Source of the DNA: OM182 bacterium MED-G28
GTDB taxonomy: Bacteria; Pseudomonadota; Gammaproteobacteria; Pseudomonadales; Pseudohongiellaceae
NCBI GenBank assembly: GCA_002457215.1
Contig: NTJZ01000015.1
Location: forward strand, 1 to 64,000
Length of the DNA: 64,000 nucleotides
Reading direction: 5' to 3'
The position numbers were made by a program, and so were the translations under genes. Of this stretch, positions 36,369 through 45,364 are shown piece by piece (the first letter of the stretch is position 1; each line of letters begins with the position of its first letter). Under the pieces are notes generated by a model, which searched no databases, was not told the DNA's origin, and saw nothing but the letters and a program-made list of their open reading frames with translations.

Positions 36369-36962
36369 TTAGCCAGTAGTCATTTTTACCAACCACGGAG
36401 CTGGCTTATAGCGAATTACTGTAACCTCATCCCCAACATTTACGATACCGGGCACCTCTACCACACCCACCAAACCTCGCAAAAATTTTGCAGCTTCAGA
36501 AAAAGCAGAATTGCTGAGCGAGACCCCAGAATTAGTCTTTAAATTCTGCGCTAGATGCTCACTCATACCAGGACAGGGTGGGTTATACTCTTCCACAATT
36601 AATTCAGCACCTGAAGGAAATTTGAATACTGACCCTTTAGGCAACTGCGAGAGTTTATCCTGACCTTTAAAACATAAATTTGCACCTAACAAATCTGCCG
36701 TTAGAGGCTCAGTAAGATTCATCGTTTTACTAATAGTTGCCAATTCTTCCATAGAGACCGCAGACCAGTGACGTTCATTGCGTCGGATTGTTCCACCCAA
36801 TTGCTTATCTCCAGTTTCCCAGGCCTCACGAGAAATCCCGCGATGCTTATCGCCAACAATCCCATCTAGTTCGCACTCCAAACAATTTACTAATGCTTTT
36901 TCAAACTCATTGTCATTAATTCCTATGCATAGTGATTCAACCTGGACTTTCAGTGATTGCAT
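36369..36962 (-). CDS. MOSC-domain protein
   Basis: 197 residues. MOSC features: GDKHRGISREAW near 38-49, ATISKTMNLTEPLTADLLGANLCFKG in the middle, and a conserved Cys in EYNPPCPGMSEHL. MOSC proteins are used in molybdenum cofactor sulfuration or, as YiiM/mARC relatives, in N-hydroxylated compound reduction. It stands between GcvT of module B (37 bases above) and the symporter below. In an amine locus a role with N-oxygenated amines is conceivable (inference); the precise function is unknown. Confidence 0.78.
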   Translation of the reverse strand: MQSLKVQVESLCIGINDNEFEKALVNCLECELDGIVGDKHRGISREAWETGDKQLGGTIRRNERHWSAVSMEELATISKTMNLTEPLTADLLGANLCFKGQDKLSQLPKGSVFKFPSGAELIVEEYNPPCPGMSEHLAQNLKTNSGVSLSNSAFSEAAKFLRGLVGVVEVPGIVNVGDEVTVIRYKPAPWLVKMTTG

Positions 36963-36999
36963 TCTTATTCCCCAATTCTAAAAATTCTATCTATTCGTC

Positions 37000-38220
37000 C
37001 TAATAAGGCAATGGTGGAGTTGCCCTACTTCTTGGATGTGTCCAAAATGGTTTTTCTTTAACGGTACACCTGGATACTTTTGTATACGACCGAAGCTCTT
37101 TGTTGTAATAGATTTCGGCCCAAATCTCTCCCTTCAAATATTTAGTTTTCACCATAGCCAAGGCAATGTTCGCCTTCACCACTGGAGACCACATGGCTGA
37201 TGTGACGTAACCTATTTCATTTTCACAACCTTTGTCGCTATAGACATTACATTCTTCAGCAGGTTTATTTCCTTCGATATCCAGTTTTACCAGAGTGTAC
37301 TCTGGCCCGTCATGCTGCTCTTTTAGCAAAGCAGCTCTACCATTAAAATGTGGCTTTTTAAAATCCACCAGCCAATCCAGACTTAATTGAAATGGCGTAT
37401 GGTCATGCCGAAAATGTATAGTCTTCAGCGCTTCATTAAATTCCATCAATGGCATGATAAACCCTGCTTCCATGCGCGCCATATTTAAAGCTGCTTCGCC
37501 AAAAGGTTGTATATGATAATCTTCCCCAGCATCATAAAGCGAATCCCACATCTCCAGAGCTAGCTCTGGCTTAATCCATAATTCATAGCCCAGATCACCA
37601 GTAAATCCAGTACGAGATACCATAAGCGGTTTATCCTTGCTAGCACCAAAAGGAAAATGCTTAATACCAAACGGTTTAAGAGTATCGATATCTTTGAGCC
37701 CCATTTTTTTTAAAACTTCGCAGCTCGTGGGCCCTTGCAATGCAAGAGCAGCAATTCGCTCTGACATGTCAACAATGGAAACATCTTTAAATCCATAACA
37801 ACTTTTTTCTAGCCAAGCCAAACTGGGACTTCCACAGGTGAGCATGAAATGTTCATGCCCTAATTTGAAAACCGTTCCATCATCAATAAGCCTCCCCTCA
37901 TCTGTGCACCAGACAAGATAGGTCACTCTGTCTACATTCATCTCGCTAATATCACGAGTCACCATGCGATTTAGCATCGCCTCAGCGTCCTTGCCGCTTA
38001 CAAAGTACTTTTGCATTCCACAGATATCGTAAGTTCCACATCCATTACGGACACAAAAATACTCATACTCTGCATCATAAAAGTAATTCGCCAGTTTATA
38101 ACCATTCCAGGCTGCCCAATTCTCACGAATATTTAATACAGCCATACGCGCATGAAAATGCGTTTCTTTAGGTCGTTCTTCTTCAAAAGGATCGACAGTT
38201 ATAGTGTTTGAATCACCCAT
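37000..38220 (-). CDS. GcvT-like folate-binding aminomethyltransferase (module B)
   Basis: 406 residues, stand-alone T-protein fold. Folate-site Asp pair in GRLIDDGTVF, motif SRTGFTGDLGYELW, C-terminal tail THPRSRATPPLPY. Strongly paralogous to the copies at 16854 and 42569. It begins 38 bases after the 'b' flavoprotein of module B and is followed by MOSC and symporter genes. As in module A, it probably captures methylene groups released by the flavoproteins on THF. Not part of a glycine cleavage operon. Confidence 0.82.
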   Translation of the reverse strand: MGDSNTITVDPFEEERPKETHFHARMAVLNIRENWAAWNGYKLANYFYDAEYEYFCVRNGCGTYDICGMQKYFVSGKDAEAMLNRMVTRDISEMNVDRVTYLVWCTDEGRLIDDGTVFKLGHEHFMLTCGSPSLAWLEKSCYGFKDVSIVDMSERIAALALQGPTSCEVLKKMGLKDIDTLKPFGIKHFPFGASKDKPLMVSRTGFTGDLGYELWIKPELALEMWDSLYDAGEDYHIQPFGEAALNMARMEAGFIMPLMEFNEALKTIHFRHDHTPFQLSLDWLVDFKKPHFNGRAALLKEQHDGPEYTLVKLDIEGNKPAEECNVYSDKGCENEIGYVTSAMWSPVVKANIALAMVKTKYLKGEIWAEIYYNKELRSYTKVSRCTVKEKPFWTHPRSRATPPLPY

Positions 38221-38258
38221 TTTTATTAAACTATTCTCAGTCTGAAATCTCGCTTAAC

Positions 38259-39878
38259 TTACTCGTCGTAAAAATCGTCATCGGGTACAGTATTATCCAG
38301 CCTCAAATCCATGAGTATTTCCCTCGCCGCATTTGCGCCACAGGCCGAAGACACTCCCCCGCCGGGATGAGTGGAAGACCCACACATATACATATTTTTT
38401 ATAGGCATTCGATACTGCGCATAACCTGGAAATGGTCGATTAAATAGCAATTGATCTATTGTCAATTCACCCTGGAATATATTTCCTTCAGTTAAACCCA
38501 CCTCTGCCTCAATTTCATGAGGAGTGCGCACCTCCATGTGTACGATAAGCTCTCTAAATCCAGGACTGTAGCGTTCGATTTTATCAACTATTGTTTGTCC
38601 AAATGTATTTCTTTTCTCCGGCGTCCAAGGTCCATCAGCTAATTCAGCCGGGCAATATTGAACAAAATTAGACATCCAGTGCTTCCCTGGCGGGGCCACC
38701 GTTGGGTCCCAGGCCGAAGGAATTACCGATTCAATAAAAGGATCTTTCGACCAGCATCCATGCTTCCAATCGTCATAGGCTCGCTCCATGGTTTCCAATG
38801 AGCCCACGAATGCCTGCCCTCCTCTATTCACATATCGGTTATTAGGGACTCCCTTAAATTTCGGCAACCCAGACAACGCAATATTAACTTTCCCCGATGA
38901 ACCTCGAATTTTAAAATTTTTCGCTTTATTAAAAATCCCAGACGGCAGATCATCTTCATCCATACACTGGGTAAACGTTCGCTTAGCATCGAGATTAGAT
39001 ACGACAATATTGGCATGAAGTTCGTCACCATTCTCTAACACAACCCCAACTGCTTTTTGATTCCTAACCAAGATCTTTCGCACGCCTGCATTCAAACGAA
39101 TTTTGCCACCGCTTTCCTGCAATGCCCCAGCAAGCGATTGGGAGATAGCGCCCATGCCACCTCGAGCCAAACCCCATGCACCAATATTTCCGTCAACATC
39201 TCCCATTACATGGTGCAACAGAATGTAAGCAGAGCCCGGCGAATAGACTCCTAGTGCTGTTCCGATAATTCCAGCACTAGCCATAGTTGCTTTTATGAGA
39301 TCATTCTCCAAATAATCTTCAAGATAATCTGCTGCACTCATCGTAAAAAAACGAATGTACTCATACAGCTCTTTTTCTCCTAAACCCCAAAATTGCTTTG
39401 CCAACCATAATAATTCATCAATATCGCGAGGACGAAAAGAAGTCGGATCTGGAGGTGTTCTCAAAAGAGTTTTTCGAATTAACTGGGCATAGCGGGCCAA
39501 GTCAGCATGTAATCGAAACATTGCATCCGCGTCGTGAGGCGAAATCTTACGTAGCGCATTGTAATTCGCTTCCTCGTCAGTATAGCCAACAAGAGTTTCG
39601 CCATTATCCCCAAATGCTACATTTCCTAAATAAGGGACCAAAAGCAAACCATGTTTGGTAAGATTAAGGTCACGGTGGATTGCCTGTCGCATCATGCTGC
39701 AAACGTATGAACAGCTGGAATATATCCAACCTTCATGAAGTTCACGAGAAACCGCTGCCCCACCGATATAATCATTTTTTTCAACCACTAACACTTCTAA
39801 TCCAGCTTTTGCTAGATAAGCGGCATTAGTCAATCCATTATGACCCGCACCAATTACTATCGCGTCATACTGATTCAT
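38259..39878 (-). CDS. PYROXD2/CrtI-like flavoprotein, 'b' type (module B)
   Basis: 539 residues. FAD fold YDAIVIGAGHNGLTNAAYL (4-22); 'b' signatures SCSYVCSM (Cys56, Cys60) and EGNIFQGELTIDQLLFNRP; C-terminal CGSSTHPGGGVSSACGANAA. Very similar to the 'b' proteins of modules A and C, but here it comes second: its ATG overlaps the stop of the 'a' gene by 4 bases (ATGA). Followed by GcvT. Cytosolic flavoenzyme subunit; substrate unknown, N-methylamine type inferred. Confidence 0.8.
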   Translation of the reverse strand: MNQYDAIVIGAGHNGLTNAAYLAKAGLEVLVVEKNDYIGGAAVSRELHEGWIYSSCSYVCSMMRQAIHRDLNLTKHGLLLVPYLGNVAFGDNGETLVGYTDEEANYNALRKISPHDADAMFRLHADLARYAQLIRKTLLRTPPDPTSFRPRDIDELLWLAKQFWGLGEKELYEYIRFFTMSAADYLEDYLENDLIKATMASAGIIGTALGVYSPGSAYILLHHVMGDVDGNIGAWGLARGGMGAISQSLAGALQESGGKIRLNAGVRKILVRNQKAVGVVLENGDELHANIVVSNLDAKRTFTQCMDEDDLPSGIFNKAKNFKIRGSSGKVNIALSGLPKFKGVPNNRYVNRGGQAFVGSLETMERAYDDWKHGCWSKDPFIESVIPSAWDPTVAPPGKHWMSNFVQYCPAELADGPWTPEKRNTFGQTIVDKIERYSPGFRELIVHMEVRTPHEIEAEVGLTEGNIFQGELTIDQLLFNRPFPGYAQYRMPIKNMYMCGSSTHPGGGVSSACGANAAREILMDLRLDNTVPDDDFYDE

Positions 39879-41446
39879 GGCTTAAGTATCTCGTGCGCTG
39901 CATTATGTCCAGCCGCCCCCGTCAAGTCTCCACCTGGATGACAACCTGCGCCACAAAGAAAAAGCCCAGGCACTGGTGTCGAGTATTGAGCAGCCTCATA
40001 GGTTGGTCGCATCATAAACATTTGATCGATAACATGGTCAGCGTGATGCCAATTCCCGCCAGTAACTCGAAAATTACTCTCTATATCTTCAGGAGTTAAA
40101 AATTCTGCATGAACGATAAGGTCTTGTAGTCCCGGCGAATACTGAGAGAGTAAATCAATTGTTTTATTTTTAATTTCTTCCCGGGCGTCGACACACCATT
40201 TCGATTTGAGCTTTTTCGGTACGTACATAACATGAGCTGAAATTACATGCTTGCCCGGAGGTGCTAATCCAGATTGATAGCGCGTTGGGACCAATACCTC
40301 CATAACCGGTTGCCGTGAAAACTCCCCATACTTGGCATCGTCGTAAGCAAATTCGATGGTGTCCATAGACGGCGCAATTATCATGCGCCCCTCTGGACCC
40401 GCCAACCCGGTAAATTTAGGCTCACCATGCAAAGCTAGATGTAATTTTGCGACATAACCCTCACTCCGTAACCTGCGAATTCGATTAGCAAATTGAATCT
40501 CCAAATTCTCGACTCCCACCAGATCGACAAACGTTCGGTGGGGATCCGCAGAGGAAACCACTCGGGTCGCAGTAATAATTTCTCCATCCGGCATTTTGAC
40601 GCCTTCCACTTTCAACCCTGATTCATTACCCTGAATAAGAATTTTCTCTACCGGAGCATTCGTACGAATTTCTACTCCCGACGCTTCTGCAACACTGCGA
40701 AGTGAATAGATCAAACTTTCAATACCATTTTCAGGCAAATAGTGCGCTCCTTCGAAATCACCTCCCATTCGATAGAGCAAACTTACTACCGGGCCATTTG
40801 GCGAACGCGGCGCCATCTTTGACCCAATCAACGCATCCCAGCTCAGTAACGCCTTAAGTAAATCATTATCAAAATACTCATCCATAAGGTCGCGGGCTGG
40901 CAACATGGCTATGCGCATAAATTCGCGCATATCACTTTTACCTAACAAGCGTAGTTTTAACCCTAGCTTCGCATAAGTCATTGCTTTTGCAATTCCGCCG
41001 ACACCTATTCTGGGTAGAACTGTTTCCCAAAAAGGTTTCAACATCGCAGCATATCGATACATCAGAGTCTGATAATTTTTAAAGCTGGCTAAATCTTTTT
41101 CACTGACACCGCTTAAGCTTGCAGCACCACCTTCGTCATGCGCCAATACAACGTGCTCACCATTCCGATTTAACCCAACAGTGGGCAAGGCAAGAGAAGG
41201 ATTAATAAAACCGTGGCTTTCTAGATTAAGTTCTTTTATAACTTTGGCAGAGAAATGACTGATTGAATGGGCTACTGATACTTGAAACTCCGGAAAAAAT
41301 TCCCGCTTAGCCGCTAGACCGCCAATTTCATTCGCTGCCTCAAGCAACAATACCTTTTGTCCTCTACGAGCCAAATAACAAGCACACACCATTCCGTTAT
41401 GACCGGCGCCGATTATTATGGTGTCGTAACTAGGCATAAAAGACAC
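39875..41446 (-). CDS. PYROXD2/CrtI-like flavoprotein, 'a' type (module B)
   Basis: 523 residues. FAD fold YDTIIIGAGHNGMVCACYLA; 'a' signature GGNWHHADHVIDQMFMMRP; C-terminal LCGAGCHPGGDLTGAAGHNAA. Lacks the CSYVC cysteine pair. It is the most divergent of the three 'a' proteins (HPGGD in place of HPGGG). First gene of the module B operon, preceded by a 205-base gap containing a TGAAT-N8-ATTCA inverted repeat. Probably a partner of the 'b' protein with which it overlaps. Confidence 0.8.
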   Translation of the reverse strand: MSFMPSYDTIIIGAGHNGMVCACYLARRGQKVLLLEAANEIGGLAAKREFFPEFQVSVAHSISHFSAKVIKELNLESHGFINPSLALPTVGLNRNGEHVVLAHDEGGAASLSGVSEKDLASFKNYQTLMYRYAAMLKPFWETVLPRIGVGGIAKAMTYAKLGLKLRLLGKSDMREFMRIAMLPARDLMDEYFDNDLLKALLSWDALIGSKMAPRSPNGPVVSLLYRMGGDFEGAHYLPENGIESLIYSLRSVAEASGVEIRTNAPVEKILIQGNESGLKVEGVKMPDGEIITATRVVSSADPHRTFVDLVGVENLEIQFANRIRRLRSEGYVAKLHLALHGEPKFTGLAGPEGRMIIAPSMDTIEFAYDDAKYGEFSRQPVMEVLVPTRYQSGLAPPGKHVISAHVMYVPKKLKSKWCVDAREEIKNKTIDLLSQYSPGLQDLIVHAEFLTPEDIESNFRVTGGNWHHADHVIDQMFMMRPTYEAAQYSTPVPGLFLCGAGCHPGGDLTGAAGHNAAHEILKP

Positions 41447-41587
41447 ATGCTTCCATTTTGAGAAGGTTACTGCTTAATTCTTAGGTGAGGACAGCCCCAT
41501 ACAGTAAGCTTGAGTTAGTCTTTAGCTTATTAATCGCTATATGCACAGACTACCTCGCCTATACGCATAGAATTCTACAAAGGTACC

Positions 41588-41605
41588 TGAATGACTTAAG
41601 ATTCA
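41588..41605. promoter_or_regulatory. Inverted repeat upstream of module B
   Basis: TGAATGACTTAAGATTCA: half-sites TGAAT/ATTCA identical to those upstream of puuA and the TetR/BetI gene, but with an 8-base spacer (containing CTTAAG) instead of 4. It is 142-159 bases above the module B start. The longer spacer weakens the link to the same regulator. Confidence 0.3.
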
Positions 41606-41651
41606 ATAAGTTAGGAGTCTAAGAACAACCAAAGCCTTGGATTAATTGCCG

Positions 41652-42569
41652 TTAGACCGCGTTATTTTCCCTGATCACTGGACTCGAGGAATCCAATTCA
41701 GTTGTTTCTTTTCGCCACCCAGAAATATTATTCTCAATTAGCACGAAGCCAGCAATCCAAACAAACTCATCCCAAGCGTATACGTAGTGACCACGAAATA
41801 CCCAGTAGGCGATTGCTACCCATAGTAAGCAGTAGAGGACTACCTTGATACGATTAAGCAGCTTAAGAGATGCCGCTGTGTTTAATGAGGACAAAAATCC
41901 AGAACTAGAGGAAATACCAATCGATCTCTCTTGCAACATAACTGCCGCTTCGATGCTGAATAAAATAAGCAACCAAGTCATCGCCTCGGCTAAATCAACA
42001 ACTCTCAACTCTGTCTCTATCACAAACCCGTCTGCATCCGTAACAATAAGATAGTCTGGAGGGTCTATATAAATAAACTCGCTGGCTGTAGATAATTCTT
42101 CGCAGTTTTCTATGGTGATTTCTGAGTAGTCTAAATTAAAGACAAATGAAGATTCTCCACCCTCCATTTGGCACAGACTAGAAACATTTTCTACAGCTTC
42201 TACGCTTCCTAGTTTAACGATATCGACACTGTAAGCATAAACCGTGTGAGCTAAAAATGCATAGCAAACATAACGGGCACCACGCATTAAAATTAGACGC
42301 CTTCGAGTTAATGCCGCATCATCTAAAACATAAGTTTCGAGCTCAAACAAAAACAACAAAATGAACCAGGCAAGTTCATCAATGGATGTCGCAAAGGCAC
42401 TCGTCCATTGCAGAAAAGTACCACCGTTGGCGCGAGTAAACTGTGCAATTTGCCAATCTTCAACAATATAGAAAGCGAAATTAATTAGCAGTAACACATA
42501 GACAATGAGCTTGACGGCCTGAGTCAAATTAATATCGAAATTTCTAAAGCGCTGCAAGCTTGATGTCAT
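41652..42569 (-). CDS. Integral membrane protein coupled to module C
   Basis: 305 residues, about six hydrophobic helices (near 18-36, 66-84, 95-112, 190-210, 235-255, 265-280). An extracytoplasmic acidic loop (about 118-178) contains two cysteines (SSLCQMEGGE and IENCEEL) that could form a disulfide. Its ATG overlaps the GcvT stop by one base (TAATG), so it is translationally coupled to module C. No transporter or enzyme family recognised. A membrane anchor or electron-transfer role for the module is possible (inference). Confidence 0.7.
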   Translation of the reverse strand: MTSSLQRFRNFDINLTQAVKLIVYVLLLINFAFYIVEDWQIAQFTRANGGTFLQWTSAFATSIDELAWFILLFLFELETYVLDDAALTRRRLILMRGARYVCYAFLAHTVYAYSVDIVKLGSVEAVENVSSLCQMEGGESSFVFNLDYSEITIENCEELSTASEFIYIDPPDYLIVTDADGFVIETELRVVDLAEAMTWLLILFSIEAAVMLQERSIGISSSSGFLSSLNTAASLKLLNRIKVVLYCLLWVAIAYWVFRGHYVYAWDEFVWIAGFVLIENNISGWRKETTELDSSSPVIRENNAV

Positions 42570-43789
42570 TAGTAACTACCCGGGGGAGATGCAGAGCGCC
42601 TAGGGTGTGTCCAAAATGGCTTATTCCACACTTTGCCTTTTGCCCATGATACACGCCATTCTAGTTCTTTCTGGTAGTAAATTTCAGCCCAAATGTCGTT
42701 GGGCTGACTTCCACCAGCAAACTCTACGTCTGCCATTGCTAGATTAGCTTTAAGAATAGGAGACCATATTTGCGTCATGATAGTCCCAATTCGCTTACCC
42801 CCTTTCCCCGCATAAAGGAAAGAGTCTTGAGGCGCTTTATTTCCGGATACCTCCAATCTAAGTAATCGTCTTTTTATAGGCTTCTTTTTTTCATCCAACA
42901 ATGCGCGCTTCCCCGTAAAACTTGGCTTATCCAAATTAACCACCCATCCCAGCCCAACTTCATATGGCGACCGCACTCGGTCAGCTCGAATAGCAGTTTC
43001 GGCAGTATTGAAATCATCACCCGGCAAAATAAACCCCGCTTCGATCCGCACCATCTCCAACGCCGACAATCCTATGGTTCGAATATCATAAAACCCTTTC
43101 TGCTTTACTTCAAAAATTGCATCCCACAGGTTTAATGCATTATCCGGAGAAGTCCACAGTTCATATCCGAGATCACCAGTGTAACCTGTCCTTGATACCA
43201 TAACTTCAAAACCATGAAGCTGAGTATGCAAAATATCATAAGGTTTCAATTGTTCAATTTCATCAATGCCTGCTAATTTTAGCGCTGAAGCGGAGGTCGG
43301 ACCTTGAACTGCGAGCGCGGCAACATCGTGAGTTTCTTCCTCTATAGACACATCCATGCCCAATGACGAAATCATAAGCCAATCCAATTGATGGTGCTGG
43401 CAGCAAAGTCGATAATCTCCCTCGCTGAGATGAAAGATTGTGGCATCATCCAAAACCTTGCCCTCGTCATTGCACATCACAACATAGCTAACTCGTTGGG
43501 GGCGCAGCATACTTACGTCGCGGGTAACTAATCGATTTAGAAATTTATTCGCATCAGGCCCATTAATGCGATATTTCCCCATCGGGGTTAAGTCCATAAC
43601 ACTGCACGAACTGCGAATCGCAAAATATTCAGCGGCTAATGTGTCATAAGTTCGCGCAGTTAAATAACCGTTCCAATCCATCCAGTTTTTAGTCAGACAA
43701 TTATGATCTACACGAGGATGAAAAGGAGTTGGTCTCAATACCTCATGAAAATTGTGCTGATTTATATCTTGAATTATTGTAGGAGGCAT
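42569..43789 (-). CDS. GcvT-like folate-binding aminomethyltransferase (module C)
   Basis: 406 residues. Folate-site Asp pair in GKVLDDATIF, motif SRTGYTGDLGYELW, C-terminal tail THPRRSASPPGSY. Begins 6 bases after the 'a' flavoprotein stop and overlaps the following membrane protein gene by one base. Paralogue of the copies at 16854 and 37000. Same inferred role of transferring methyl-derived C1 units to THF. Confidence 0.82.
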   Translation of the reverse strand: MPPTIIQDINQHNFHEVLRPTPFHPRVDHNCLTKNWMDWNGYLTARTYDTLAAEYFAIRSSCSVMDLTPMGKYRINGPDANKFLNRLVTRDVSMLRPQRVSYVVMCNDEGKVLDDATIFHLSEGDYRLCCQHHQLDWLMISSLGMDVSIEEETHDVAALAVQGPTSASALKLAGIDEIEQLKPYDILHTQLHGFEVMVSRTGYTGDLGYELWTSPDNALNLWDAIFEVKQKGFYDIRTIGLSALEMVRIEAGFILPGDDFNTAETAIRADRVRSPYEVGLGWVVNLDKPSFTGKRALLDEKKKPIKRRLLRLEVSGNKAPQDSFLYAGKGGKRIGTIMTQIWSPILKANLAMADVEFAGGSQPNDIWAEIYYQKELEWRVSWAKGKVWNKPFWTHPRRSASPPGSY

Positions 43790-43795
43790 TTTTGT

Positions 43796-45364
43796 TTATC
43801 CAGCCCGAGCCAGGGAGGAAATACGCTTCGCTGCATTACGCCCAGGAATTCCTGTAATACCCCCACCCGGGTGTGCTGTGGCGCCACACAAAAATAGACC
43901 CTCTATAGGAGTGTTGTATTGTGCTACCCCATGTATTGGCCTCATCATAAATGACTGATCGATAGTCATCTCCCCATGATGCCAGTGACCCCCTGATATT
44001 TTAAACTTATTTTCAATATCTATTGGTGTTATCAATTCACTAGCAATTATTTTAGAAGTGATACCTGGCGCGTATTTTTCAATACTTTTTAGCACCACAC
44101 TGGTGAATTCTTGCCTCGCTTGTTCACCCCACCCGTTTTTTAGATCATAGGGAGCAAATGTCGCCAAAACAGACATCACATGGCGCCCAGGCGGCGCCAA
44201 AGAATCATCATGTACACTAGGAAAAATGATCTCAATCACAGGCTTAGTAGAAAATTCTTTATATTTCGCATGATTGAAGGCGTGTTCGACGTAACGCATA
44301 TCTGGCGCGATCAACATACGATTACCTAAATCAGCTGCCTCTAATCCAGAAAATTCTGGCAGACCATCTAAAGCAAAGTGAAACTTTGCAACGCTCCCAT
44401 GAGTTCGCGTAGTGTTAATTCGCTGAGCAAACATAGCATCGAGCTCGCAAACATCAATCATTTTAAGAAATGTTGATTTTGCATCAGCATTTGAAACTAT
44501 CAGAGGTGCCTTATACTGCTCACCGCTGTCAAGCTCCACTCCTATCGCCTTTCCTTCATCAATAAGGATTTTCTTTACAGTAGATCCGCATTGAATTTCT
44601 ACCCCATTAGCCTCTGCGCAATTAACTAGTAATTCTGTTACGCGTCCCATACCATTTTTGGGCGTCGAAAGATTTCCTTGAGCTTCCCCATTCAGTCTTG
44701 TCAGGTAAGTAAGAACAGTTGTTGGTGTCCGTGGTCCCATATGATGACCCATTACCGCATCAACTGAAATCGCACCTTTTAAATGAGAGTTTCCTATTTT
44801 CTCGTTCAACACATCATAGATATTGATTCCACCAACACGGAGAAACTCGCGCATTGCATCCACGCCTAAACCGAAGCGTAGTCCCCAACCCAATTTAGCA
44901 AATGTAAACTTATCCGCTTTGTCCATATTCTTTAGTCGAGGCGGCTTATTCATGAGAAGAGGTTTTAAAGCTTTAGCGAAGCCAAAATATTCTTGTTTGA
45001 ATTCTTTATAGGTTTGTTTATCTTCGTCAGACAAACCTGCACCATTGACGGAGTCTTTTCCGATTAGAAGATGATTGCCATTTGTAGCCAACGCAATTGT
45101 TTTTATTTCGGGGCCTAATTCAAAATTAGTAGACTGCATTCCGATGTCTTTAAGGATCTCAGGATCTAACCCATGGAATAAATGTGCTAATCCCGAAATT
45201 TTGAACCCTGGGGCAAACTCCGAAGTAACAGCCCCACCGCCAGCTACATCCTGTGCCTCCAGGACTCTTACTTTATAACCGGCGATGGAAAGATAAATCG
45301 CACAGATAAGTCCGTTGTGACCCGCTCCTATAATAATGACTGAATTTTCCGAGGGTTTAGTCAT
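43796..45364 (-). CDS. PYROXD2/CrtI-like flavoprotein, 'a' type (module C)
   Basis: 522 residues from ATG 45364; a TTG two codons earlier is less likely because the ATG sits in the same GATGACTAA overlap seen in module A. FAD fold SVIIIGAGHNGLICAIYLS; 'a' signature GGHWHHGEMTIDQSFMMRP; C-terminal LCGATAHPGGGITGIPGRNAA. No CSYVC pair. Lies between the 'b' gene (8-base overlap) and GcvT (6-base gap). Family otherwise annotated as phytoene dehydrogenase-like; carotenoid function is unlikely here. Confidence 0.8.
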   Translation of the reverse strand: MTKPSENSVIIIGAGHNGLICAIYLSIAGYKVRVLEAQDVAGGGAVTSEFAPGFKISGLAHLFHGLDPEILKDIGMQSTNFELGPEIKTIALATNGNHLLIGKDSVNGAGLSDEDKQTYKEFKQEYFGFAKALKPLLMNKPPRLKNMDKADKFTFAKLGWGLRFGLGVDAMREFLRVGGINIYDVLNEKIGNSHLKGAISVDAVMGHHMGPRTPTTVLTYLTRLNGEAQGNLSTPKNGMGRVTELLVNCAEANGVEIQCGSTVKKILIDEGKAIGVELDSGEQYKAPLIVSNADAKSTFLKMIDVCELDAMFAQRINTTRTHGSVAKFHFALDGLPEFSGLEAADLGNRMLIAPDMRYVEHAFNHAKYKEFSTKPVIEIIFPSVHDDSLAPPGRHVMSVLATFAPYDLKNGWGEQARQEFTSVVLKSIEKYAPGITSKIIASELITPIDIENKFKISGGHWHHGEMTIDQSFMMRPIHGVAQYNTPIEGLFLCGATAHPGGGITGIPGRNAAKRISSLARAG

